64,000 nucleotides of DNA, taken from contig NZ_KV878783.1 of NCBI RefSeq assembly GCF_001890765.1, forward strand, positions 4,616,771 to 4,680,770. The letters are read 5' to 3'. The DNA comes from Spirulina major PCC 6313. GTDB lineage: Bacteria > Cyanobacteriota > Cyanobacteriia > Cyanobacteriales > Spirulinaceae. Position numbers and translations under genes: made by a program. The notes under the pieces are model-generated. The model was not told where the DNA came from. It worked only from the letters and a program-made list of their open reading frames with translations, and did not search any database. Positions 52,730-61,675 of this stretch are shown one piece after another (the first letter of the stretch is position 1; each line of letters begins with the position of its first letter).

Positions 52730-53203
52730 AGACAGAGCAAAAAATTGCGTCTCAAAATTGTAGCAGGCTTAATCCTGTGATCGCAGCACCGGGATTACGC
52801 AGTTGAGGGGTTTGATCAATACAACAGTGTCAATTTTCTTATGGCCGTCATGTCGATACCGTGAGATGAAGTTCTCTCCCCGTGAATGGGTTCGGCGCTT
52901 TTTTGGTGAATTCTGCGTCACATTAATCACCCTTGATTAGCTCAACGCCTCGTGGAAGATTAGACGCGATCGCATCTCAACCCATTCACTGATTTCTTTC
53001 CCGTTTCGCCCGCTGTTCTGCTTTCGTTTGTGCGGCTTTGTCCCATCTTTTCGGACTTTCCCAAGCTGCGATCGCCCAGAGCATCACCGCCGCCGACGGC
53101 ACAGGAACCCCCATCACCCATAACGAACACCTACACCATCCACGGCAGAACCCAAACGGGCGCGAATCTCTGCCACCGTTTTGAACAATTCGGCCTCACA
53201 CCC
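52730..53203. other. gene-free region between mtnB and the eCIS locus
   Basis: No supported gene. A 97-codon plus-strand frame at 53030 overlaps the end of the AAA+ gene and shows no family. On the minus strand, a short frame near 53000-53105 has a hydrophobic GVPVPSAAVMLWAIAAW followed by basic residues, vaguely like a PEP-CTERM sorting tail, but it has no upstream coding body and is at best a remnant. Confidence 0.4.
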
Positions 53204-55351
53204 CTAGTTCAGATAACTTTCTCCGACTTGATCAATAAAAATTTTACCCATTTTTTGATATTCACGACGGAGTGCTTGAATAATATGTTGCTTCCCTACC
53301 TTTTCCTGGGTTGCAGCCGCTAAAAAAGCAGACATCAACGCAATATTACGAATATTAGCCCCTGTAAGTTCAAAATGGTGGGCTAAAAACTGCAATCCTA
53401 AATCCGGCTCTTGCGGAGTTTGGTGAGGAAAAACTTTTTGCCAAATTTGATGGCGCTGCTTTTCGTTGGGCAATTGAAACTCAATAATGAATTGCAATCT
53501 TCGCATAAAAGCATCATCCATATTACCCCGTAAGTTAGTTGTCAAAATAGCCAGACCTTCATATTCTTCTATTTTTTGTAAAAGATAACTTACTTCTAAG
53601 TTGGCGTAGCGATCGTGAGCATCTTTGACACTACTTCGTTTACCAAAAAGAGCATCTGCTTCATCAAATAATAGGATTGCATTGGCATTTGTTGCTGCTG
53701 TAAAAATTTGGTTAAGATTTTTTTCGGTTTCACCAATATATTTACTCACCATCTGGGATAAATCAATTTTGTAGAGGTCTAGCTCTAGCTCTTTGGCAAT
53801 AACTTCTGCTGCCATTGTTTTTCCTGTACCCGAAGCCCCAGCAAACATAACATTTAAGCCTCGCCCCAGAGATCTTTGTGCTTTAAACCCCCAGGTTTCC
53901 CACACCAAATGATGATATTGAATATGATTGCAAATTTCCCGTAATTGTGTTTTCTGAGGCAGTGATAAAACAATATCATCCCAGCAATATGTGGGCTGAA
54001 TCTGCTGAGATAGGGTTTTGAGTTCATGACCTGAAACTCTCCGCGCTGCCATAAATAATTGCTCGATTGAAGGTGGACTAGAGTCTAACGACACAGCGGG
54101 ATGATAATGTTGCCATTGGGCTTGATTTACCGCAGTCAGCACGGCATTTTCAATCTGTCGCGACGTGAGTCGAAAGCGATCGCTTAAACGATCTAATTCC
54201 AGATCATCAACATGAATATCTACAGTTTGTAACTGATAGTGCCAATACGCACGCCGTTGTTCAAAGCTAGGAACTGGAAAGGCAACTTCAATGACACCAT
54301 GCAAATCAATTTCAGCATTTTTATGATTCTCTATCCCAGACAGAATAACGATACCTGAGTAAGTGTTGATCTCTGCTGTGAATACTTGATATAAAACTCG
54401 ATTTTCTTTATTTTGTAGATCATCAAGTTGGTCAATATATAGCAATGCATTTTGAAATTTAGCATCACGGAGTAATAACTGGATAATTTCGATGAATTCA
54501 TTGACTTTTGAAGTTCCAATTTTGGAAAGAGTTGCCGTGAGTAATGGTGTTCTCAATGCTTGAGCGATCGCGCTTGCAGTTTGTTGTTTACCGACCTGAT
54601 CTACACCGTGAAAGAATAGTGTTAATGCATCTTGATCAACCTGAGCGGCTTGGACAAAATCTAGCAGGGATTGAGGGATTGATGTGCGATGGGTAATCGC
54701 ATGATTTTGAACTGCTTCAAGGGGTTTGAAGCAACAAAAGGTCTTCAATCTAGGGTCTAGTCCAGACTCCCCTAGAAGTAGACGAACTACACCTGGATCG
54801 AGCTTAATGATATGGGCTAAAAGAGAAGGTTCCGCTTGATTGGGGTCAGGAACTAAATGCAGTAAACCCTGTTGAATGAGGGGGGCATCGGGGGCAAAAT
54901 GCGATCGCCGTTCTAGTTTCTCGATCGTGGAACCACACAACACATTCAAGCTCAAATCAACCGTCGGACGTTTGGCGCGAACATCGTCTTGTAAGTATAC
55001 ATAGATACGCTCATAGCGGCGATCGAGTTCTGGGGCAAGGGCGATCGCAATAATCCCCAGATCAAACGTCGTGAGCGTAAATGTTTTCACTAACCAAGAT
55101 AATGATCGTTCTTCTAAACCGTGCTCAAAAGATAGGTCGATCTCACTGAGTTCAGGCTGTGTAAATAGAGGTTGGCCTGGCGCTTGTGCGAGTAATTTGG
55201 CAACTTCTGCCTCATCAATTTGGATGCCTCGATAAGGATTCTGCTCCCCCTCCGTCTCAACCAGCGATTGTGCGATCGCGACCGCTGACTCTAACCGAAC
55301 ATCCAGCCACTTCAATAAATCAACTAACGAACCTAAGTCGGCTTGTGCCAT
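53204..55351 (-). CDS. AAA+ ATPase of the contractile injection system locus
   Basis: The 715-residue protein has two AAA+ modules. The first (about 240-410) is degenerate, with a P-loop-like HGVDQVGKQQ at 248-257 and ALLYIDQLDD. The second (about 455-705) is canonical: FAGASGTGKTMAAE at 503-516, LLFDEADALFGKRS at 560-573, and an arginine-finger region FMRRLQF. This CDC48/Afp15-like ATPase is a standard component of extracellular contractile injection systems and is thought to act in assembly or disassembly. It is the last gene of the eCIS run on this strand, 8 bp downstream of the YbjN-like gene. Confidence 0.87.
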   Translation of the reverse strand: MAQADLGSLVDLLKWLDVRLESAVAIAQSLVETEGEQNPYRGIQIDEAEVAKLLAQAPGQPLFTQPELSEIDLSFEHGLEERSLSWLVKTFTLTTFDLGIIAIALAPELDRRYERIYVYLQDDVRAKRPTVDLSLNVLCGSTIEKLERRSHFAPDAPLIQQGLLHLVPDPNQAEPSLLAHIIKLDPGVVRLLLGESGLDPRLKTFCCFKPLEAVQNHAITHRTSIPQSLLDFVQAAQVDQDALTLFFHGVDQVGKQQTASAIAQALRTPLLTATLSKIGTSKVNEFIEIIQLLLRDAKFQNALLYIDQLDDLQNKENRVLYQVFTAEINTYSGIVILSGIENHKNAEIDLHGVIEVAFPVPSFEQRRAYWHYQLQTVDIHVDDLELDRLSDRFRLTSRQIENAVLTAVNQAQWQHYHPAVSLDSSPPSIEQLFMAARRVSGHELKTLSQQIQPTYCWDDIVLSLPQKTQLREICNHIQYHHLVWETWGFKAQRSLGRGLNVMFAGASGTGKTMAAEVIAKELELDLYKIDLSQMVSKYIGETEKNLNQIFTAATNANAILLFDEADALFGKRSSVKDAHDRYANLEVSYLLQKIEEYEGLAILTTNLRGNMDDAFMRRLQFIIEFQLPNEKQRHQIWQKVFPHQTPQEPDLGLQFLAHHFELTGANIRNIALMSAFLAAATQEKVGKQHIIQALRREYQKMGKIFIDQVGESYLN

Positions 55352-55359
55352 GAGTGATT

Positions 55360-55830
55360 CTACGCTTTTTCTGATGTCTCAGGATTGGGAGATTCAATCA
55401 TTGCGATCGCAGTCTCTGGGTCAACATCTGTAAACATCACTTGTAAAAGACCAGGGAGGTAGCGATCGAACGTCACAATATTCAGTGAAAGACAGTCTTC
55501 AATCATGGGATCTGGGTCAAATTCGCCTGCAAACTGAATACTAGTTTTAAACCGTACTTCACCATCAGATAAATCCAGCTCAAAGTTACCAAACTTCAAG
55601 CCAAAGTTTGCACGAGTCAAAAACTCTTGAATCGCAGTTAATTTATCCGCTATCGCTTTATTCGGACAAATCGAATAAATGATGATCTGTTGATGCTCAT
55701 TAATGCACTTCACCATCGTGCTCCAAGTTGCAGCTTGTCCATTGACATCGAGCCGTATGGTGGAATTTCTCACCTCATGAAATTGCCACTCTTGTTTTTT
55801 TAGGATAGATATTGTGGATTCTAATAACAT
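55360..55830 (-). CDS. YbjN-domain protein (T3SS-chaperone-like fold)
   Basis: The 156-residue protein matches the YbjN family: WQFHEVRNSTIRLDVNG, IIIYSICPNKAIADKL, TAIQEFLTRANFGLKFGNFELDLSDGEVRFKTSIQF, and YLPGLLQVMF with PETAIAMIE near the end. YbjN domains adopt a type III secretion chaperone-like fold and occur across cyanobacteria as small helper proteins. Here it sits between the eCIS effector gene and the ATPase, so a chaperone or loading role for the DUF4157 effector is an attractive inference. No catalytic residues are seen. Confidence 0.72.
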   Translation of the reverse strand: MLLESTISILKKQEWQFHEVRNSTIRLDVNGQAATWSTMVKCINEHQQIIIYSICPNKAIADKLTAIQEFLTRANFGLKFGNFELDLSDGEVRFKTSIQFAGEFDPDPMIEDCLSLNIVTFDRYLPGLLQVMFTDVDPETAIAMIESPNPETSEKA

Positions 55831-55920
55831 AATTTTGGCGACGTAAATAGGAAAGAAGATTTCAAGTAGAAGAATTGAAGATACTTACTATTCTACCTTT
55901 GGAACTCATAATAGATTTTT

Positions 55921-58900
55921 TTAAATTTTTGCAAGCTCTTGATCAAGATTATCATCCAACTTGATGATTTCTTTGGTCAACTCTTGTTCTATTGATTTAA
56001 GATCACCTTGATTATTTCTCATGTCAGAAATTGTATTGATTCCTTGACCAAGTTCTAATTTTTTGTCATCCCATCCAATTACTGCTTCAACATTTTCGAG
56101 AATCTTATCTGCTTCTTCTTTGGCGCTTAATGCACTCTCAAGAATTTCAGAATGCTTCTCATACTTTGCGGTGTACTTTTCTTGCATCTGTTCTAATTGC
56201 TCCATCCTCTTAATGAAGCTTTTTGGATCTTGAATACCAAGTTCAGTGATTTTCGAGAGTGCTTTACTTTTTATCTCTTCTGTCATTTCTCGCTTTGTTT
56301 GTAAGGCCTTATTCTTGAGTCCAGAAACCTTGTCTTGTAACTCTGTTTTAATACTTGAAATAGGAGCTACCTTTTGCTCCACATCATGAAGTTTGATAGT
56401 CAGCATATCTTTTGCATGTTTCGCCTTTTCTTTTATTTCATCCTTCTCTTCTTTCAAGGCATAATATTTATCCCAAACTCCTGATGGTATATGTTTTTTG
56501 AATTTTTCTTTTACTTTTTCTTTTGCTTTTCCGACTTTTTTAAATGTTTTAACAACTGATTTACCTGCTTTTTTTGCTGTGCCTTTTAATGTGTCCCAAA
56601 CACCATCTTTTGAATTGTTTATTTCTTCCTGGCTTTTCTGCTCTTTTGCTTCTATTTCCTCTACTTCCTTTTCTATTTTTGGTGTAATCTCAGACTCAGA
56701 TTTCAAATCCGCTAATTCTTGCTCCTTGTCAAATAACTCTCCTGAAAGATAAAGTAATTCTTGATATCGTGATATTTTAACACTCAGTCTTTCTAGCTTT
56801 TGAATGTATTTCTTATTTTTACTAGTTTCGTTTCCAATGACATCCTTAGCCTTCTTAAACACCTTGATATATTCAGCACTTACGTGATCAATAATTCGTT
56901 TTCGCTCTTTTCCACTCCCTGGAATATACTGTTGTGCATCTTCTAAAAGTTGTTGTGCTTCCTTAGTATCAACTAAATCATACGTTCTCTTGAAATCGAT
57001 TGATTTTTTGTCTAGCTCAAATGATAGACATCCTTCAAACGTTGGCTTGCCTATCTTGAGTCCACCATTCTCATCGAATTCAAGATTGCCCTTCATTGAG
57101 CCGCGCCCTAAACTCAACTCTCCACGAATAGCATACAAGTCCTTCGTAAAGATATATAGTGCTTTGGCTTGTACGCCTGCTCCCATTGTTATTTTGAATT
57201 CAGCACCAGCGTAGTATTCAGATTTTAAGCCCTTGGCATCAACTTTTTTGCTTTCTTCGTCATAGCCTAACTTGCCATCAATTTTGAGTCCTCCCTTTGC
57301 TTCTACTTTGCATCCTCCTTCAATAAATGCGTTGAGCGCAGCAGCGTAAACTGTGCCCGCACTAGCATTTCCTTTGAGTGCAATCTCGATGGCTCCTTTG
57401 ATCTCTGGATTAGCAGCCAAGTCCCAATATTTCTCTTTACTTTCTTTTTTGACCGTGCCACTCAAGCTCGCACCCAGACTTCCTTCCACCTTGAGCGAAA
57501 TACCAGCCTCAACAGCACCAGGAACGATGGGATAATTGAAGGCTAAATCTAGCGGCCAGTTCATCAGATCTCCAGGGAACTGAATATTACCTTTGGCACT
57601 AAGCTCTAAACTATCAACCCTTAATTTTCTCTTACTCTCAGCATCTTTTTGCGCAAGGATAACTGCACCTTTCCCTTCAGCAGTAAAATATTTACCCAGT
57701 TTTAACTGCACCCCACCACTTGCTATAGTGCTGTATTGCTGTTGTCTTCCTTCAACCAGAACAGCAGGATTTGTAATTGCGAAAATATCACCAATAGGGA
57801 TTGTACTAATAGTCGCTTGTGCTACATCCCAATCAACACCATCCTGATCAATTCTAGCATTTTTTACTGATGCGCTAGCATGGTTGAGGGATGGAATACT
57901 AATGCCAGCTTGGCCAATAGTTACCTTGGGATTTTTATGGTCGTAGTGGATGTCTTTGGCATTGAACTTGAGAATGTTGGCAATGGTTCCATCAAGACCC
58001 ACATCTTTGTGTTCAACAGTGACTTGGCCATTAATGTAATTGAACGTGAGATGACCACTCCCATTCACTTGCACTAAGTCGGAAGACCCAACGTTAACAC
58101 TGAAGTCACCTTCAAAGTTGGAGTTGTACTGCTTGGATGCGCCTTGAATTTCACCTTTTGCTTGCTTGAGCGTGACGTAGTTGCCCAGTAAGGGAATTTG
58201 ATTGGCATTTAATTTGATGGTGTTCCAATCTAAGCCAGTTTTGTCGATCTTGGCGGCTGTTACCTTGGCGTTAAAGTAGTCTTTATTCTTATCTTCACTA
58301 TTGGGAATGCTGACTGCTGCTTCCTTGATGGTGACGATGTTGGTTTTGTGGTCGTAGTGGATGTCTTTGGCATTGAACTTGAGAATGTTGGCAATGGTTC
58401 CATCAAGACCCACATCTTTGTGTTCAACAGTGACTTGGCCATTAATGTAATTGAACGTGAGATGACCACTCCCATTCACTTGCACTAAGTCGGAAGACCC
58501 AACGTTAACACTGAAGTCACCTTCAAAGTTGGAGTTGTACTGCTTGGATGCGCCTTGAATTTCACCTTTTGCTTTCTCTAAGGTGACGTAGTTGCCCAGT
58601 AAGGGAATTTGATTGGCATTTAATTTGATGGTGTTCCAATCTAAGCCAGTTTTGTCGATCTTGGCGGCTGTTACCTTGGCGTTAAAGTAGTCTTTATTCT
58701 TATCTTCACTATTGGGAATGCTGACTGCTGCTTCCTTGATGGTGACGATGTTGGTTTTGTGGTCGTAGTGGATGTCTTTGGCATTGAACTTGAGAATGTT
58801 GGCAATGGTTCCATCAAGACCCACATCTTTGTGTTCAACAGTGACTTGGCCATTAATGTAATTGAACGTGAGATGACCACTCCCATTCGCTTGCGTTAAG

Positions 58901-59031
58901 TCAGGAGAGCAGAACGTTACATCTGAAGTCACATTCAGAGTCAGAGTCGTACTGCTGGGATGCGCCTTGAATTTCACCTTTTGCTTGCTTGAGCGTGACG
59001 TACTCACCCAGTAAGGGAATTTGATTGGCAT
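55921..59031 (-). CDS. eCIS repeat effector, C-terminal part (separated by frameshift)
   Basis: This 1036-residue frame continues the DUF4157 protein at 59308-61086 in the same frame, but stops lie between the two. Residues 40-440 hold 137-residue repeats (each with HLTFNYINGQVTVEHKD, ILKFNAKDIHYDHK, SIPNSEDKNKDYFN, GLDWNTIKLNANQ). A beta-rich region (about 440-690) resembles the repeats but is more diverged. The last ~350 residues are a Lys/Glu-rich coiled coil. The first ~30 residues (MPIKFPYWVSTSRSS) are read in a frame that is off relative to the repeat and are probably not authentic. It likely makes protein only if the frameshifts are absent in reality or bypassed. No toxin catalytic motif was recognised. 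Confidence 0.75.
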   Translation of the reverse strand: MPIKFPYWVSTSRSSKQKVKFKAHPSSTTLTLNVTSDVTFCSPDLTQANGSGHLTFNYINGQVTVEHKDVGLDGTIANILKFNAKDIHYDHKTNIVTIKEAAVSIPNSEDKNKDYFNAKVTAAKIDKTGLDWNTIKLNANQIPLLGNYVTLEKAKGEIQGASKQYNSNFEGDFSVNVGSSDLVQVNGSGHLTFNYINGQVTVEHKDVGLDGTIANILKFNAKDIHYDHKTNIVTIKEAAVSIPNSEDKNKDYFNAKVTAAKIDKTGLDWNTIKLNANQIPLLGNYVTLKQAKGEIQGASKQYNSNFEGDFSVNVGSSDLVQVNGSGHLTFNYINGQVTVEHKDVGLDGTIANILKFNAKDIHYDHKNPKVTIGQAGISIPSLNHASASVKNARIDQDGVDWDVAQATISTIPIGDIFAITNPAVLVEGRQQQYSTIASGGVQLKLGKYFTAEGKGAVILAQKDAESKRKLRVDSLELSAKGNIQFPGDLMNWPLDLAFNYPIVPGAVEAGISLKVEGSLGASLSGTVKKESKEKYWDLAANPEIKGAIEIALKGNASAGTVYAAALNAFIEGGCKVEAKGGLKIDGKLGYDEESKKVDAKGLKSEYYAGAEFKITMGAGVQAKALYIFTKDLYAIRGELSLGRGSMKGNLEFDENGGLKIGKPTFEGCLSFELDKKSIDFKRTYDLVDTKEAQQLLEDAQQYIPGSGKERKRIIDHVSAEYIKVFKKAKDVIGNETSKNKKYIQKLERLSVKISRYQELLYLSGELFDKEQELADLKSESEITPKIEKEVEEIEAKEQKSQEEINNSKDGVWDTLKGTAKKAGKSVVKTFKKVGKAKEKVKEKFKKHIPSGVWDKYYALKEEKDEIKEKAKHAKDMLTIKLHDVEQKVAPISSIKTELQDKVSGLKNKALQTKREMTEEIKSKALSKITELGIQDPKSFIKRMEQLEQMQEKYTAKYEKHSEILESALSAKEEADKILENVEAVIGWDDKKLELGQGINTISDMRNNQGDLKSIEQELTKEIIKLDDNLDQELAKI

Positions 59032-59626
59032 TTAATTTGATGGTGTTCCAATCTAAGCCAGTTTTGTCGATCTTGGCGGCTGTTACCTTGGCGTTAAAGT
59101 AGTCTTTATTCTTATCTTCACTATTGGGAATGCTGACTGCTGCTTCCTTGATGGTAACGATGTTGGTTTTGTGGTCATAGTGGATGTCTTTGGCATTGAA
59201 CTTGAGAATGTTGGCAATGGTTCCATCAAGACCCACATCTTTGTGTTCAACAGTGACTTGGCCATTAATGTAATTGAACGTGAGATGACCACTCCCATTC
59301 ACTTGCACTAAGTCGGAAGACCCAACGTTAACACTGAAGTCACCTTCAAAGTTGGAGTTGTACTGCTTGGATGCGCTTGAATTTCACCTTTTGCTTGCTT
59401 GAGCGTGACGTAGTTGCCCAGTAAGGGAATTTGATTGGCATTTAATTTGATGGTGTTCCAATCTAAGCCAGTTTTGTCGATCTTGGCGGCTGTTACCTTG
59501 GCGTTAAAGTAGTCTTTATTCTTATCTTCACTATTGGGAATGCTGACTGCTGCTTCCTTGATGGTGACGATGTTGGTTTTATGGTCGTAGTGGATGTCTT
59601 TGGCATTGAACTTGAGAATGTTGGCG
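57938..59626 (-). repeat. 411-bp tandem coding repeats (about four units)
   Basis: The DNA repeats with a 411-bp period (137 codons). For example, the segment containing TTCACTTGCACTAAGTCGG recurs near 58060, 58471 and 59292. A diverged version lies near 58882. Units are almost identical except for a hyper-divergent ~80-bp patch at 58886-58965. Such near-identity points to recent amplification or gene conversion. One unit carries a 1-bp deletion at 59375 and the divergent patch carries a net 1-bp insertion. Confidence 0.93.
58901..59308 (-). pseudogene. frameshifted middle segment of the repeat effector
   Basis: In this frame (shifted by one relative to its flanks) a single repeat unit reads correctly, QVNGSGHLTFNYINGQVTV through GEYVTLKQAKGEIQGAS, then ends in a stop inside the divergent patch. 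It is bounded by the 1-bp deletion at 59375 (GCGC-TTG versus GCGCCTTG in other units) and the 1-bp insertion near 58920. It is not an independent gene but the missing link between the N- and C-terminal parts. Confidence 0.8.
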
Positions 59627-61086
59627 ATCGCACCGCTCAACGTTACATTATTTTGCGGACAACTCCATACACCGTTGTCATAGTCAATCGTAAGCTGGCC
59701 ATTACCTTGAACTTGAACCAGGTCAGATGAACCCAAGGTCACATCAAAATCACCTTTGAATTGTGATTTGTACTGTGCGGCTGCTCCAGCAATTTCAGCA
59801 CTAGCATTGTTGATCGTTGCATAGCTCCCTAAGGAGATATCTTTGGCATTTAGATTGACTTTTTCCCAGGTCAGTCCCTGAGCATCGATCTTAGCTTTTG
59901 TAACGGAGGCTTCTGCGTTGTTGAGATTGGGAATTGTGATTCCGGCTTTCGCAATATTGAATGATTTTTGAGCGCGATCGTATGTAATATTTTGGGCATC
60001 GAACTTGAGAATATCCGCAATAGTGGCACTGATGCCGATATTTTCACTCTTGTAATCCCACTGCTTTGTTTGACTCTTATAGCTCAGTTTTAAAGTGCCT
60101 TTGGGCTGAACAGCGATCGCACCAGTGCCAAGGTTGAGTTCAATTCCTCCTTGGATATCTAAGTTGCGGTGATTAGAATCCTGTTGAACATTGATACTGG
60201 GTTGAACCACTTTGAGCCAAGAACACAGTTCAATTTCACTAGGATTAGAGTCGAACCAATGGGGAGAAAATGCTTGAATTTCTCGCACAAGCTCTGGAAG
60301 CAAATCGATTGTCTCTACTTTCTGTGTAGGTTCTGTTTTTTGAGGACTATCTACCTTCCGCTGTAACGTTTTGAGGGGTTGATTTTGCTGGACTACGTGG
60401 GTGAGTTCGTGGGCGAGCAAGGCTTGGCCTTTGGGACTTCTGGGTTGATACGCACCCTGCTTAAAAAAGATATCTTTTCCGGTGGTGAATGCCAGGGCGG
60501 AAATCGAACGATTGAGTTGATCGGACTGTCCATCAGTGTGAATTCTGACGCGGCTAAAATCCACACCAAAAGCCTGTTCAAGGGGTTCACGAATATCTTC
60601 AGCGATGGGGTCGCCTTTGCCCTGTTGCTGCTTAATGTTGGTTTCGAGTTGTGGCGCGATCGCCCCCCCTTGATTACCACTGGGGACAGAAAGCACCTTC
60701 GGCATCACTGCTGAACTGCCCGATCCGAGAGAACTAGCGGCGGGGGCCTGGAGCCGCTGCACCACTCGCGCCGCCACGCGATCGGCTTCGTGCTCATGGC
60801 GATCGCCTGCTTTCGTTAAAGTCAACTTCGCCTGTACCGGGAATTCCTGGGACAGCCCCCGGAATACGGGGCGACTGGGGGCAGCACCGTTTGGCGCAAG
60901 ATAACGAGATAGCAGACCCGACCCCTTCGACGGCTCCTGGGTTTTGAGAAGATGACCCAAAGCCTGATTGCCGAGGGCGAACTCTGGCGTATCCAGCGGT
61001 ACAGCAGAGCGTTGAACAGCAACAATCGGCGACTGACTCACCATTGCTGTGGTCTGCTTGGCTTTATTTTTTCGTGAATAAACCAT
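59308..61086 (-). CDS. eCIS effector with DUF4157 domain, N-terminal part
   Basis: The 592-residue frame begins MVYSRKNKAK. A Pro/Ser-rich region with EADRVAARVVQ at about 100-110 leads to a DUF4157 domain at ~160-235: EPLEQAFGVDFSRVRIHTDG and ALLAHELTHVVQQ with the zinc-peptidase-like HELTH at 226-230. DUF4157 marks cargo proteins of extracellular contractile injection systems. Beta-rich repeats begin at ~310. The correct repeat reading ends at the 1-bp deletion (59375), after which AHPSSTTPTLKV and a stop follow out of frame. With the downstream frames the intact gene would be about 1,720 codons. Confidence 0.82.
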   Translation of the reverse strand: MVYSRKNKAKQTTAMVSQSPIVAVQRSAVPLDTPEFALGNQALGHLLKTQEPSKGSGLLSRYLAPNGAAPSRPVFRGLSQEFPVQAKLTLTKAGDRHEHEADRVAARVVQRLQAPAASSLGSGSSAVMPKVLSVPSGNQGGAIAPQLETNIKQQQGKGDPIAEDIREPLEQAFGVDFSRVRIHTDGQSDQLNRSISALAFTTGKDIFFKQGAYQPRSPKGQALLAHELTHVVQQNQPLKTLQRKVDSPQKTEPTQKVETIDLLPELVREIQAFSPHWFDSNPSEIELCSWLKVVQPSINVQQDSNHRNLDIQGGIELNLGTGAIAVQPKGTLKLSYKSQTKQWDYKSENIGISATIADILKFDAQNITYDRAQKSFNIAKAGITIPNLNNAEASVTKAKIDAQGLTWEKVNLNAKDISLGSYATINNASAEIAGAAAQYKSQFKGDFDVTLGSSDLVQVQGNGQLTIDYDNGVWSCPQNNVTLSGAIANILKFNAKDIHYDHKTNIVTIKEAAVSIPNSEDKNKDYFNAKVTAAKIDKTGLDWNTIKLNANQIPLLGNYVTLKQAKGEIQAHPSSTTPTLKVTSVLTLGLPT

Positions 61087-61204
61087 AATGACCCTATACC
61101 TCTGTGCCGCTAACCTTTAATCCCACGAAATCCTTAAATAATGCCCAATAATCTATAACAGTGTCATCAGATTCTACGGAATGATCATTGAAATTCTTCA
61201 CCCA

Positions 61205-61633
61205 TTATGTCCCCTTTACGCGCATATTTGTTGTAATAAATGTACCCGTTCCGGAATATTGAGGAACAGGATCAGGAATCGGCCCGGCGGGCGTGGGTTG
61301 TTGAGCGGGAGCCATCACCTGAAATTTCGCTGTGAATGTGCTGCCTTTGAGTAACACGGGCTTATGATTTGACTTCGTGCGCTTGGCTTTTTGATCGCCC
61401 CCTAGGGACGCAATGCTCAGCATCCCCACACCCGGAATAGGGTGAGAAGCTGTGATGTAGGGACAACCGGGAACCATGACGGTTTTTTCATCTCCATCGA
61501 CACAGACCATTTTTTTATTAATCATACCTTTCCCCGTTCCCGTTAAATTACCCGGAATAACCGTCACGATCGCAGATCCAAACGTCGGATTAAACATCGC
61601 TAAATCTCCTGTGGTCAAAATAAAATCTGCCAT
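61205..61633 (-). CDS. PAAR-like spike-tip protein of the contractile injection system
   Basis: The 142-residue protein contains PAAR-like sequence features: MFNPTFGSAIVTVIPG, KKMVCVDGDEKTVMVPGCPYIT, SHPIPGVGMLSIASL and KPVLLKGSTFTAKFQV, with a Pro-rich C-terminal third. In eCIS loci a small PAAR-like protein caps the VgrG-like spike and can carry cargo. The position between the tail protein and the DUF4157 effector fits that role. The family name is inferred from pattern and context rather than a diagnostic motif. Confidence 0.7.
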   Translation of the reverse strand: MADFILTTGDLAMFNPTFGSAIVTVIPGNLTGTGKGMINKKMVCVDGDEKTVMVPGCPYITASHPIPGVGMLSIASLGGDQKAKRTKSNHKPVLLKGSTFTAKFQVMAPAQQPTPAGPIPDPVPQYSGTGTFITTNMRVKGT

Positions 61634-61675
61634 TGAACCTCCAATTTACCCCGTCCTAAAACTCTTAAGATCAAG

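Noticed and set aside
52990-53110. PEP-CTERM-like tail on the minus strand
   Set aside because: The hydrophobic stretch is short, the motif is only approximate, and no upstream coding body exists.
53030-53323. Plus-strand 97-codon frame
   Set aside because: It overlaps the end of the AAA+ gene antisense, and its Pro/Ser-rich sequence has no recognisable family.
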